Positions 11,781 through 23,655 of a DNA stretch of 64,000 nt are shown piece after piece (the stretch's first letter is position 1; each line of letters opens with the position of its first letter). Position numbers and translations under genes: made by a program. This DNA comes from Mangifera indica. Taxonomy: Eukaryota > Streptophyta > Magnoliopsida > Sapindales > Anacardiaceae. A model generated the notes under the pieces. It worked only from the letters and a program-made list of their open reading frames with translations. It searched no databases and was not told where the DNA came from. The stretch covers positions 21,375,463 to 21,439,462 of the forward strand of contig NC_058137.1 in NCBI RefSeq assembly GCF_011075055.1, read 5' to 3'.

Positions 11781-12143
11781 TGTTGAAATAAGAGGCTCTT
11801 TATGTCTCACATCTATTAATTTAATCTCTTTGTATTTTACTAAAGGCTATAAATAGAGGTTTTAGTTTTAGTTCAAAATCATCCCTAAGACAGTTGTAGT
11901 CAAATACAATTGTATTGAGAGAATCCTATTATTTAGGGATCTCTAATAGTTTATTTTTCCTTTGTAACTATTCTTTGAAGATAGTGAAAGTAGTCAGCGG
12001 CGCCGAAGACGTAGGTGCATTTACCGAACCTCGTAAATTCTTGTGTTCTCTTTCTTTTATTTTTCTGCATTTTATTTTCTGCTTTAATTATTTATTATAT
12101 TTAATAGCATAGAAGTTGTGTTTTGTATTTCTGCTACACAACA
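11781..12143 (+). repeat. 5' LTR of copia-2
   Basis: 363 bases, starting TGTTGAAATAAG and ending CTACACAACA. A CTATAAATAGAG TATA-like box lies near 11,848. It has the same length as the 3' LTR. Confidence 0.93.
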
Positions 12144-12144
12144 A

Positions 12145-12157
12145 GTGGTATTAGAGC
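12145..12157 (+). other. Primer binding site of copia-2
   Basis: TGGTATTAGAGCC lies one base after the LTR and matches the initiator tRNA-Met complement TGGTATCAGAGCC except for one C-to-T change. Confidence 0.85.
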
Positions 12158-15100
12158 CTAGGTTTATGACAGTGAGTAGCTATTTATATGGTTATGTGCA
12201 TGTATAGGAAAATACTGTCTAAGGAGATTGATTTTTAAGGAGGCTTTGTCCCCACCAATCTTTCCTGGGTACTTTCTTGGTGCATATATTATCATTTTTG
12301 GACACTTACTACTATCCTAGGTTATAGTAATTGTGTTTTAGCTATTGAATATAAATTTGTGAAACTTGGTTATTTGAAAAACTATCTACCAAGTAAATCA
12401 TAGTCAGCAGAAAATGACATCGACATCAACAAAGACAATTGTGACAACCGCAAAAATTGATGTGGAAAAATTTGATGGCCGCAACAATTTTGGCTTGTGG
12501 CAATATGAGGTGATGGACGCCCTATGTCAAGAAAATCTTGATATAGCTCTGGAGGAGGAAAAACTAGAGAAGATGGATGACAAAGAATGGGTGAGGATCA
12601 ACCGTCAAGCTTGTGGTACAATTCGTACGTGTCTTTGTAGAGAGCAGAAATATCCATTCATGAAATAGACGTTTGCAAGTAAAATGTGGAAGACATTAGA
12701 GAACAAGTATATGAAAAAGAGCAATGAGAATAGACTTTATTTGAAGAAAAGACTGTTCCGTCTTCAATTGAAACCTGGTACAAGTATAAGTGATCATATT
12801 AATACTTTTAACCAATTGATAGCTGATTTACTGAACCTGGATGAAACTTTCAAAGATGAAGATAAAACAATGCTTCTACTAGGATCTCTACCTGAAGAAT
12901 TAGATCACCTAAGTATTACATTACTTCATGGAAAGTAGAAAGTGACTTACGATGAGGTATGTGCTGCTTTGAGTAATAATGAAATTCGAAAGAAAGATCA
13001 ACAAGAGAATAAAGAAACAACTATTGAAGCCCTTACTGCAAGAGGACGAAGTCAAAGTTGAAAGCAAGAAAGAAGGGGTAGATCTCAGAAAAGACTTAGT
13101 AAAGATGAATGTGTTTTTTGTCGAGAGAAGGGACATTGGAAGAAAGATTGTCCGAAGTTACAAAGGAAAGATAAAGGGAAGCCCAAAGTTGCTTCTTGTG
13201 TAGCTGAAATTGAAGAAGATGAGTCAGATTTTGCTCTAGTAAGTCTACCAACGACATCTCAGTATGATGAATGGCTTCTAGATTCAAGTTGCACGTATCA
13301 TATGTGTCCACACAAGGAATGGTTCTTCAATTATGAAAAACTATATGGTGGAGTTGTTTTCATGGGTAATGATAATCCTTGCAAAACTGAGGAGATAGGT
13401 TCAATCCGTTTAAAGAATCATAATGGATCAACTAGAGTTCTGACAAACGTTCGACATGTACCACAGTTGAAGAAAAATCTCATTTCTTTGGGAGTTTTGG
13501 AATCCAAAGGCTTCAAGGTGTCAATGTAAGATGGAGTCTTGAAAGTTATTTCTGGTGCTCTTGTAGTGATGAAAGGTACAAGAAGAAATAACTTGTATTA
13601 TTATAATGGTGGTACAAATTTTGAATCAGCAGTTGTAGTATCTGAAAAAAACGTAGATGATGAAGCAACTTGACTTTGGCATATGCGTTTGGGACATGCA
13701 GGGGAAAAAGCCTTATTTAGTTTGGTGAAACAAGGCTTATTGAAAGGAGCAAAGACCTACAAGTTAGATTTTTGTGAGCATTGTGTCTTGGGAAAACAAA
13801 CAAAAATAAGATTTGGTACTATAATTCATAATACTGAAGGTATTTTGGATTATGTTTACTCTGATATGTGAGGACCTACTAAAACAGCTTCTTTGGGAGG
13901 TAGACACTACTTTGTTACTTTTGTTGATGACTTTTCTAGAAGGACATGGGTGTACACTTTAAAGAAGAAGAATGACGTATTAGGTGTTTTCCTGAAATGG
14001 AAAAAGATGGTTGAAACTCAGACTGGCAGAAAGATCAAACGACTAAGAACTGATAATGGTGGTGAGTACACTAGTGATCCGTTTTTTGAAGTTTGTCAGG
14101 CTGAAGGTATTGTACGTCATTTCTCAGTTCAAGGAACACCACAACATAATGGGGTGGCTGAATGCATGAATCGAACCTTGTTGGAGAAGGTTAGATGTAT
14201 GTTGTCCAATATTGGGTTGGGCAAACCATGTTAGGCTGAGCCTGTTACATATGCATGTCATCTCATTAATCGTTTACCATCCACTGCAATTGAAGGGAAA
14301 ACACCCCTTAAGGTATGGTCTGGAAAACCTGCTAATGACTATGATTCCTTACGTGTGTTTGGTTCGACTGCCTATTATCATACAAGGGAGTCTAAATTAG
14401 ATCCAAGAGCAAAGAAAGCAATCTTTATGGGGATTAGTTCTGGAGTGAAAGGATATCGTCTGTGGTGTCCAAAGTTGAAGAAAATCATTCACAGTAGGGA
14501 TGTTACCTTTGATGAATCTGTCATATTAAAAAAGGTAACAAAGAAGATCGATGATACTCAACAACAGGTGGAGTGTATTTCGCAACAGGTGGAGTTTAAG
14601 ACAATCACAACAATAAACCCAGTTAGAGTTGTTGAAAATGATAGTGATACTCCAGTGGCAGAGGTAGAAAGTGAAGATGAAGAGGTTTCAACCTAAGAAC
14701 CTCAACAACAACAAGAATCAATTGCATCACATAGGCCAAAACGAGAAATACGTAAGCCTGCTCGATTTGCTGATATGGTGGCCTATGCACTTCCAATTGT
14801 AGATGATGATATTTCTTCCACTTATAAAGAAGCAGTCAAAAGTCTAGAAGCTGAAAAGTGGAAGAAAGCCATGGATGAGGAATTACAATCCCTTCAGAAG
14901 AATGAAACTTGGCAATTAGTTCAATTGCCAGAGAACAAGAAGACAATTGAGTGCAAGTGGGTGTATGCAAGAAAAGATGGGTTTCCTAACAAAGAAGATA
15001 TTCGCTACAAGGCAAGGTTGGTAGCAAAAGGCTATGCTCAAAAGGAAGGGATTGATGAGGTATTTTCTCCAGTTGTTAAGCATTCCTCTATTAGAATTTT

Positions 15101-15593
15101 GTTGGCCTTGGTAGCATAATTGAATCTTGAACTAGTTCAACTTGATATGAAAACTGTATTTCTACATGGTAATTTGGAAGAGGAAATCTACATGACTCAG
15201 TTTGAAGGATTTAAGGTTGCTGATAAAGAGAATTGGGTTTGCAAATTGAAGAGATCGCTTTATGGACTGAAACAGTCACCAAGACAATGGTACATGCGAT
15301 TTGATCAATTTATGATGGAGCATAGGTACACAAGAAGCAAGTATGATAATTGTGTATATTTTCGCAGGCTACAAGATGAGTTTTTCATTTATCTATTATT
15401 GTATGTTGAGACTGCTGAGAATCCTATAGATATGATGACTAAGGTGGTAACAACGATCAAGTTCAATCATTGTTTGAACTTGATCAATATCCTGCAAGCT
15501 TAAATTGCGCCGAAAGGCGCATTTGAAGTCATCGCTGAAGAAGAAAGTATAAAGGAAATTTGGTGGGACTCGCTAAATCGCCAAGGTGGAGAT

Positions 15594-15956
15594 TGTTGAA
15601 ATAAGTGGCTCTTTATGTCGCACATCTATTAATTTAATCTCTTTGTATTTTACTAAAGGCTATAAATAGAGATTTTAATTTTAGTTCAAAATCATCCCTA
15701 AGACAGTTGTAGTCAAACACAATTGTATCGAGAGAATCCTATTATTTAGGGATCTCTAATAGTTTATTTTTCCTTTGTAACTATTCTTTGAAGATAGTGA
15801 AAGTAGTCAGCGGCGCCGAGGACGTAGGTACATTTATCGAACCTCGTAAATTCCTGTGTTCTCTTTCTTTTATTTTTCTGCATTTTATTTTCTGCTTTAA
15901 TTATTTATTATATTCAATGGTATAGAAGTTGTGTTTTGTATTTCCGCTGCACAACA
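15594..15956 (+). repeat. 3' LTR of copia-2
   Basis: 363 bases, preceded by the polypurine tract AAGGTGGAGAT (about 15,583-15,593) and followed by the second ATGGC. About 15 differences from the 5' LTR, nearly all transitions. Confidence 0.93.
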
Positions 15957-15961
15957 ATGGC

Positions 15962-16572
15962 AACCTAGTTATACTATATATTTAAGCTCTAAAACCCTTC
16001 TCTAGCTAGCAAGGTAGCATAATTTATAGCAAACTTAATTAAATTTATATAATAAAAATGTAAAAAAATTTTGACAAATGAGATGAGAATGAGAATGCAT
16101 ACTTACATGTGGGTACTATCTGGGATATCTATCAAACTTCCTGATCTTTTCCTGGATTCGGAGAAATTTAGTATGTATTTTCAAGTAAAGATAAACAATG
16201 AAAAAAAAAAAAAAGCAAAATAAAGTAATTGCATACTCATAGTGTCTCGATGGCCGACTGCTTCTGGTCTCTTACAAGAAGTATTTTTTTTTTTTCTTAG
16301 GAATTAGGATATTATGAACTAGTAAACCAATTTTGACCCTTAAATAGAATTTCCCTTTCCTCTACAAGTAGTGCTAAACAAGTATAAATTCTTTTGTTTT
16401 ATTAACTCGAGATGTTTAAAACCTAGGCAGCCATTAATTTTATCTGTCCAAGTCAAAAGCTGAAGTATTCCCCGACATAATGACTTATAATTATATTTGT
16501 TTATTAAAAGAAAAGGATAAAAAAATAAAATAAATAAAACATTTCCATGGATATTCAGTTAGTTCGATCTGG

Positions 16573-16608
<36 letters not shown>

Positions 16609-16685
16609 CCAAAAAAAGCTTCAGCATTGATTTTGACGCATTGAAAAGAAAAAGAAAAGATGCATATGATATATATTTCTAAGCT
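15962..16685. other. Upstream region of DUF247 copy 1, with putative exon and start of block Y
   Basis: This continues the DUF247 upstream DNA after copia-2 and matches 32,325-33,030. At about 16,094-16,105 the minus strand reads CCCACAT then GTAAGTATG, a good splice donor. It is conserved at 32,591 and about 57,845. In this copy the leader has no ATG in frame. Block Y starts near 16,480; an (AT)n run lies at about 16,576-16,602. Confidence 0.45.
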
Positions 16686-17489
16686 GGCCAAATGACTATT
16701 TCCCACCCAAGATTTGGTGCAAATTCAATTTCTCATATGTTAGTTATTAAAAATCTAAAAACTCACCCAATTGTTAAATTTCACTATTATTGTTAGGGGT
16801 AAAATTGTTATTTATTAAAATATTTAAAAAACTAAAAATTTATCACACTTTTTCCTCTAAGTTTAAAAATTAACAAATTTTTTCCACCCAAGGTTTGAAA
16901 AATCAATATTTCCCTTTAAAGTTTTTCCAACCACCATTACAAGAGATCGAAGACGGCAACGACGATATTTTGCCTCTCTCTTGACTTCTCTTTTAGTTGC
17001 GCTTCATTTTCAATCATCATCTTTCAATGAAGATGAATTGTTCGTCTCCAGACAAAGATGTAATTTGTTTTCATCTGAGAGACTTGTCTTTGTTAGGACG
17101 AAAACGAATCGCGTCTTCATCTGGAGACCAAAAATAGTCTTTGTCAACTGGTTTCCTCAGTCAGTGACAGTCGAAAATGAAACAGGATTGAGGGAGAAGC
17201 TAGGAGGGAGGGAGAACGTCATCATCTCTAACTGTTGACAACGTGCTAGAAAAACTTTAGGGGAAAAATGTAAGTTTTTCAAATTTTGGGTGGGGGAAGT
17301 TAGTTTTTAAATTTGGAGGGTGGAAATGTGATAAATTTTTAATTTTTTTAAATATTTTTGTTAAATAATAATTTTATCTTTAATAATAACAGTAAAATTT
17401 AATAGATAGGTATGTATTTGAATTTTCAATAGTTAACGGATGAAAAGTGAGTTTGCACCAAACCTTGGGTGGGACCTTGTCACTTGGCC
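16686..17489. mobile_element. Mutator-type MITE M1
   Basis: Starts GGCCAAATGACTATTTCCCA and ends in its near-inverse (GTCACTTGGCC), with long inverted repeats of more than 200 bases. Flanks TTCTAAGCT and TTTTAAGTT are a nine-base duplication with two changes. The same block Y at 6,768 and 34,073 reads TTTCTAAGCTTTGTTTTCATC without interruption, giving two independent empty sites. The GC-richer core holds short frames only. A nine-base duplication and long inverted repeats indicate the Mutator superfamily. Confidence 0.85.
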
Positions 17490-18506
17490 TTTTAAGTTCT
17501 GCGTTCATCGCATAAAGCACAAAGTAACCCTTAGTTTATGCCTAACCAAAAAATTATTATAATGTGTCACGTTATACATGATGATCACGGAAATGCCAAT
17601 GAATTCTTAACCTTTGTCTTAAGCAATCTATTGACAAAGCATGCATGGGCCACACGTAGCTTTTATTTCCCCGGATATTTAAATAATTTACCATTTCGCT
17701 AGCACCGAAATAGGCAATTATCTTTGAATGGGTTTTTGGGAGAGTAGCCAAGATCTTGAAGTGCTAGTTAGCTTTTGAATTTGTAACGAAGTAACAAAAA
17801 TATCTCTTCTAGAAAAATTAAAAATTACTTACACAACACACTAAAATTTTAACTAATTTATTTACTTAGATTTCCAAATGTGTAGTGTGCTTATTAACTT
17901 CCATTTGTAATGTATAATGTGATTTTTTTATTTTTTAATTTGGATTTAGAATGTGAAATTGTAATTTTTGTTATTAATATAAGTATAATTTTATGGGATA
18001 TCAATTAAGATAATCACAAATTAGGGTCTGTTTAAATATAACCAATTGGTTGGGTTTTATACTCACATAGTCATTAGTTTCATGTAGGACAAAATTAGCA
18101 CATGTGGTTAGGGCGTCTACCTATTTTACAGCCTAGTCTGGTTGAAAAAACAAAATAAGCACAGTAAAGTGTTTGTGATAAAAAAGAATAACCATGCTTT
18201 CATAAGAAGTTAAGAATATGATTAGTGTATTTAATCATCTTAGGATGGGTCAAGAGAAGAGTTTTATTAACTTTAGTTTGCAAAAATATGCAAATTAAAA
18301 AGATCTGATTTGGTCTAATTTATTTATTTATGTCATAATGTATTTGCATATTTATTATTTTTATGAGAACATGATTCAAGTGTTTGTGTATTGACACATT
18401 TTGCACGTACGTTTATAAAGTTTAATCAATGCTTAATTAAAAGTTTGGATTTCTTTTATATTTGGTATGTTATGATTTTTTTTAATTACATGATTTGTAA
18501 AGTAAG
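17490..18506. repeat. Rest of block Y, then unrecognised sequence
   Basis: To about 17,990 the sequence is block Y, including the conserved CTTTTATTTCCCCGGATA segment near 17,660. From 17,996 to 18,506 no gene, RNA or repeat was recognised. Confidence 0.55.
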
Positions 18507-18511
18507 CTAGC

Positions 18512-18834
18512 GTGGTTTAGGGCTAGACTCGAACTGAGTCAGCTCGAGCTTGGTTTGAACAAGCCCGAAATGAATCAACCCTAGCCGAGCTTGATCAAAC
18601 TCGAGCTACTCACTAAATTTTCTAATTAAAAAATTTGATATAAAACAACGTCGTTTTGACTAATATGTATTAAAACGACATCGTTTTAATAACGAACAAC
18701 AAGTCGAACCGAATTTGAATCGAGTTTGAGCTTAGTTTTCACGAGTTCAACGAGCTCAAGCTTGAACTCAAGCTCGGCTATATGTAAACCAAGCCGAGCT
18801 CGAGCTCGACTCGACTCGAATCCAGCTATAGTGT
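18512..18834. mobile_element. hAT-like MITE with AACGACRTCGTT core
   Basis: Left end TAGGGCTAGACTCGAACTGAG and inverted right end TATAGCTGGATTCGAGTCGAG are related. The flanks CGTGGTTT and TGTGGTTC suggest an eight-base duplication. The centre carries ACAACGTCGTTTTGA and AAAACGACATCGTTTT. Related copies lie at about 48,595-48,975 and 59,785-60,155. No coding capacity. Confidence 0.5.
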
Positions 18835-19302
18835 GGTTCTCTTTGAATTAGACACGTCAATTGGGTCGAGCCAAATGGAGGTCTGGCTCGAAGCACAAAA
18901 AAAAGCCCGGGCATGATAAAACTTGGCACGACGCTATAGAGTGTTAGGCCAGGTCCATGGACCTATCAAGTCGGGCTTAAGACTTTAATATTAGACCCAT
19001 GGGTTAACCCGACCTGACCTGACTTGACACTGTTCATAAAATAAAAATAAATTTTTTTATTTTTTTTCTTGCTTCTACCATTTTGCCACTTAGCAGAAGT
19101 TGCTTCTACCAAATGATAGAAGTCGTTGCTTAATTTTTTTTTTTAAATTTTTAATTAATTTATTTTTTCTCTATAAAAACCTATTCAATTTTTCATTTTC
19201 ACTTTTAATTACAATTACAAATTTCTCAAACTCTCAATCTTAATTATTTTATTATATTTTTAATCTTATTTTATTTTAATTTTATCATTACAAAATATTA
19301 CA

Positions 19303-20720
19303 AATGAATCCAATGTCAAATGAATTCAATCCATTTGAATATTATCATGTTAGTGCTGATGATATTATTGATGATGCACAAGGTGGAATAGATGGAACAC
19401 CAACGGGTGAAAGTGGTACAGGTACAGGTTCGCATTATTCAATAGAGAGAAAAAGAAAACAAACGTTAATGGTATGAGAGCACTTCGATAGAATAGAGGA
19501 AACAATAAACGAAAAATTAATTCATCGAGCAGTATGTAAACATTATGGTTCTTGTTTAACATGTGTAAGCACAAGTGGGACGAGACATCTTTGCCAACAT
19601 GTTACTGATTACTGTAAAAAAATTTCACGTGAGCTTAGAGGACAAAAACAAATTGCATTCACCAGATCGCGATCCATTGGTCCAGGTGCCACTTCAGTAG
19701 GAGGTCTAAGCGGTTTCGAAAAAAATTAAAAATAGATATTAGAACTAGATGAAATTCAACATATCTCATATTGAAAGCATATGAAAGGTATGAAGTTCCT
19801 ATAACATGATACTTCAATACCCAACTAAAAGATTTGCAAGATCCTATTTTTTTTTACAGATCAAGATTGGGAAATAGCTATGGCTTTAATGAACTTGTTA
19901 GAGCCATTGAAGACAGTCATAGATCATTGCTCAAGTGTATATTATCCAACAACTTGTTCTATAATATATATTATGGTAGAAATAAGTGATATTTTTAAAG
20001 AATATAGGTATCATCACTCTCATCATACTTTTTAAAATATATGTATGCAAATAGAACAAAAATTTTAAAAATATTGGAGTGAAATTCTTTTACTTTATTT
20101 TGCAGCTACTATTTTAGATATTAGGGCAAAAACTAATGGATTACAAAATTTATTTGATGTTGTTAATAAAAATTTGTCAATTAATAGCAATATAAATTAT
20201 GTTGAATATGTTTAAGATTTTTTACTTGATATGTATAGTATTTATGAACAAAAATATGGAAAAACTGGACAAAATTCTACACCAGATGTAAGTTCAGGTA
20301 AAAAAAAGTCACGCATATAGTCTCTGTTGTGTAAAGGTAAACAAACTGATAGTCAAAATATAAATTATAGTCAATTTTATAATTATATCAATATTGACCA
20401 TTATCCTGAAATTGTTCAAAGATATAATGCTGAAAAACTAAATGTTTTGGCATGATGGAAAGACAAGACAGAAACTTTTCCTGTGCTTGTAGCCATGGCC
20501 TGAGATCTACTAATACCTCTGATGTCAACTGTAGCATCAAAATACGCTTTTAGTACATGTGGATGCGTGCTAGATGATAGACGATCTAATTTACATTCAA
20601 ATATGTCGAAGTGATAATGTGTATGAAGGATTGGGTTAAAGCTGATTTCAAATTACAGAATCATGTGGCAGAAGATGTTTTTGAAGAATTCAGAGATTTA
20701 GATGTAGAAGATGAGTAGAT
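19303..20720 (+). pseudogene. hAT transposase pseudogene
   Basis: The N-terminal part (19,450-19,620) is a BED zinc finger: EHFDRI, then CKHYGS, where the second Cys is Tyr, then GTRHLCQHV. The conserved Trp codon before EHFDRI is TGA (19,475-19,477). The C-terminal part (about 19,855-20,612) has the dimerisation region: LNVLA-stop-WKDKTETFPVL, then STVASKYAFSTCGCVLDDRRS, close to the family's VASESAFSxGGRVLDxxRS. The middle, including most of the DDE catalytic core, is missing between about 19,790 and 19,855. Many stops interrupt both parts. It is a dead Ac-type transposase gene. Confidence 0.85.
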
Positions 20721-20821
20721 AAATGTTATATAATAGATATATTTTATTTATGTTTTATAATTTATACAATATGTAAATTAATTTATTTGTACTATGTTAT
20801 CAATTTATAATATTTTTCATC

Positions 20822-21615
20822 GGCCAAACGACTATTTCCCACCCAAGGTTTGATGTTTTCTCAAATGTACCCCCTTTAACTATAGAAACACCAAACACTC
20901 ACCCATGAGTAGTTAAAATTAACGGGGGTAAGGGTAAAATTGTCATTTTCTCTATAATATTAAAAAATAAACTAAAATATAATCTATTTTTCCCCCCTAA
21001 AGTTTGAAAACTAAAATTTTTCCCCAGCCTAAGTTTTAAAAAATGGCAGTTTCACTTTAGGGTTTGGTTTTGAAATCTCCGACGACCTCTCCGGCTTCGT
21101 TGCCGATGACCTCTCCAGCTTCGTTGCCGATGACCTCTCCCTCCCAAAGAATCCTCTCTTTCTGGTGATCCCTTTCCCAGAAGAAGACCTCTAGGAAGAC
21201 AACCATCTTCCCAGAAGAAGACGACGGCTTCGTCTTCATCTGGGAAGACGAGAAGACGAAGAACTTCGTCTCATCTCCCAAGGCGTCTCTGACGTTGATC
21301 GGACCTCCAAATTGGAGGAAAGGGATCACCCAAAGGAGAGGATTCTTCGGGAGGGAGAGGTCGTTGGCAACGGAGCAGGAGAGGTCGCCGGAGATTTCAA
21401 AACCAAACCCTATGGTGAAACTATCATTTTTTAAAACTTAGGCTGAGAGAAAATTTTAGTTTTCAAACATTAGGGCGGCAAAAAGAGATAAAATTTTCAG
21501 GCATTAGGGTTCTGTTAAATTTAACAGGCCATAGGTGGGTGTTTGGTGTTTCCATAGTTAAAGGGGGGACATTTGAGAAAACATCAAACCTTGGGTGGGA
21601 AATAGTCATTTGGTC
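20822..21615. mobile_element. Mutator-type MITE M2, nested in the hAT element
   Basis: 794 bases with inverted repeats of roughly 240 bases, starting GGCCAAACGACTATTTCCCA and (inverted) GACCAAATGACTATTTCCCA. A perfect nine-base duplication TTTTTCATC flanks it (20,813-20,821 and 21,616-21,624). The core (21,060-21,420) has two tandem copies of a CTTCGTTGCCGATGACCTCT segment; a 90-codon minus-strand frame there is not a recognised protein. Confidence 0.93.
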
Positions 21616-21963
21616 TTTTTCATCATGTAACTACAGTATTTCTCCACCACAAGTGAGGGATTATAAATAAAATATTCGGAGTACTATCCTCGATTTTAAT
21701 AATTGAAAAATAATTTGTGTTTAAAAATTTTAATTAAAGTTTTTTAAAAATATTGATTAAATGGGTTGAACCGACCTGATTAAAGCCCAACTCAACCCAA
21801 TTAAGGCTCATTATTATATGGGTCAGGCTTTGGACCTTTATATTTCAATAGGCTGACCCGGTCCAAAGGCCCATTACTGTTTGGGCCTCAGACCCGACCC
21901 ATTAACCCAATGGGTCGAGCTAGAGCCAACCCGACCCAACCCATTGCCATCTCTACTTTGAAT

Positions 21964-23655
21964 GCATATTTTCTTTGTAGAGTATTCGTCTAGAGAATTA
22001 TTTTATAACATGCATACTTACAACTCTTACTATAGATCACACATATGACTTACTTAAACCAAGTCGAGTCAAAACCTGACAACATTTAGCTCTCATATTC
22101 TCAACTTACACCATAGTCACTATTCGTGCATTTATACGACTTATTCTTTAAACAAATATTAAATTTTTGCACATAGCTCATAGCATCCTTAGCCTCTCTT
22201 GGGTTAGTTCACTAGAATGGGAGTTTTGCCTATTGGAATGACTATTGTCTACTTTATTATCACATCGACATGTATGATTAGAGGTAAAATAGTCATTTAT
22301 AATATTAAATATTGGCTAATATTGATTGTGAACTGAAATAAGTTGAAATTAAATAATAATTCAATTTCAACCTATAAACAACCATTCATAGGTCCATGGA
22401 CAATCGATTGTAGCCTTCCATATTAGCATAAAGGATAAAAGCCATCTTTGCAATTTTAAACATGATGAACAACCGTTCTCTTGTAGGTTAAACATTTATT
22501 CATTTGATTATGAAAACTGTGTTTAAATTATGCATGTTGTTGTGATTTTGGGGGATAACACCAAAATATAAAAACGCATCAAGATAAAACTTTAGGGTGT
22601 GCTTGAGAGAAGAAATTTAACTTTGCAAATTCTATCTATAAGTGACGTTTCCAGCAAGGTTTGAAGGGGAAAATCATATAAAGAGGGGACGAGTTCTACA
22701 AAGAGGTAAGTAGGAACTTCACCTAAGGTTTCTGATAAGTTGTTAAGTGTGTAAGTATTATATGATGGTGATAATGATTGTTTCGTTGTTGATTGAGTGG
22801 TGTTTTGCTTATTTAAATTATGATGATATGTCTCTATGTGTGTGTGTGTGTGTGTAAATATAAATTATGATGATATTTCTCTATGTGTGTATATGTGTGT
22901 ATGTGTGCGTGTGTCTCTTTATGTAGCACCTATAACAGGTCACAAGTACATTGAATGAGTTTTCTTTGAGTTATTTATATGTGGGATGATGAGTATGATT
23001 TGGTTGGATATCGAATGTTTAGAAACATAACTAGGGCTTGAAATTTATCCCCTAAAGTTTCATAAGATATATGTTGATTGATAATGTGTTTTGACATGCT
23101 TTGTTATGAAAAATCTTGTTAAATTATACACTTAAGTATTATAGATTGTTTGGTAATGATTAGCCTTTGAAAACAATAGATTTTAGGCATTCCAAATGTC
23201 ATGAATGGTCATGCATCATGTTAAGCTGAATTGAATGTTACTGGTTCATGCTTAAGTTGATTAAGTTTATGTAATGTTCAAACTCAAGCTTAATAGAGTT
23301 TGTAGCTTAAGCTTGAGATAAGAGCTATTGACTCAAACTTGATTTGAGAAATATAATTAAATCATGTTGCTTATTCATTTATTAATTACCCCTTATATCC
23401 AAGGTTCAATGTTGAGTTGAGTTGTATATACGAATTTTAACTTAAAGAGTTACCATACAAATATATATAAATTTTAAAGTTTATTTATATTATACTTGAG
23501 CGAACCATGAGCTTGTGAATCATTGAGTAGAAAAACAATGAGATCGAGTTCAACCCAAGTATAATACTTGAGTCACTCGAGCTTGAGCTCAAACTTGACT
23601 TGTTAATAACTGAGTGGAGCTAAGTAATTTACGAGTGACTTGACTCATTTGTAGT
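21964..23655. other. Gene-free stretch with GT microsatellites
   Basis: No gene is supported. 22,690-22,790 resembles 7,755-7,860 (TAAGTTGTTAAG... GATGGTGAT), so it belongs to the duplicated unit. (TG)n runs at about 22,836-22,856 and 22,885-22,912 follow two copies of AAATTATGATGATAT. 23,240-23,640 is rich in CTCGAGCTTGAGCTC-like motifs and may be a diverged MITE. Confidence 0.5.

Larger units (their letters stand above)
11781..15956 (+). mobile_element. Ty1/copia retrotransposon with internal deletion (copia-2)
   Basis: The element has two 363-base LTRs, a five-base target duplication, a primer site and a polypurine tract. Coding order on the plus strand: Gag from ATG 12,414, CCHC knuckle (CVFCREKGHWKKDC, about 13,111-13,155), protease at 13,281 with DSS in place of DSG, integrase (13,680-14,500; TDNGGEY kept) and reverse transcriptase (14,775-15,405). 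It breaks within the YVDD motif: LLLYV is followed directly by ETAENP, which belongs to the end of RNase H. The second half of reverse transcriptase and most of RNase H are thus deleted, with the junction at about 15,408-15,411. Several frameshifts and stops (TGG to TGA or TAG, CGA to TGA) add to this. It is non-autonomous and dead. The LTRs differ at about 15 of 363 positions by eye. Confidence 0.93.
18849..21955 (+). mobile_element. hAT (Ac-like) transposon, defective
   Basis: The element lies between perfect eight-base duplications CTTTGAAT (18,841-18,848 and 21,956-21,963). Its ends start TAGACACGTCAATTGGG and, inverted, TAGAGATGGCAATGGG. Subterminal regions are crowded with GGGTC/GACCC motifs (18,860-19,020 and 21,770-21,950), typical of hAT binding sites. 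It encloses a decayed transposase gene and a nested Mutator-type MITE (20,822-21,615). Total length is about 3.1 kb including the MITE. Confidence 0.87.

Noticed and set aside
18100..18130. GTGGTTAGGGCGTCTACC, like a tRNA or SINE A-box
   Set aside because: No B-box, no cloverleaf and no A-tail or target duplication could be read.
21057..21329. 90-codon minus-strand frame in MITE M2
   Set aside because: Low-complexity, with internal repeats (NEAGEVIG), and inside a MITE core without relatives.
22836..22912. GT-rich runs suspected as a CRISPR-like or regulatory array
   Set aside because: Plain microsatellite; CRISPR arrays are not expected in plant nuclear DNA and no spacers exist.
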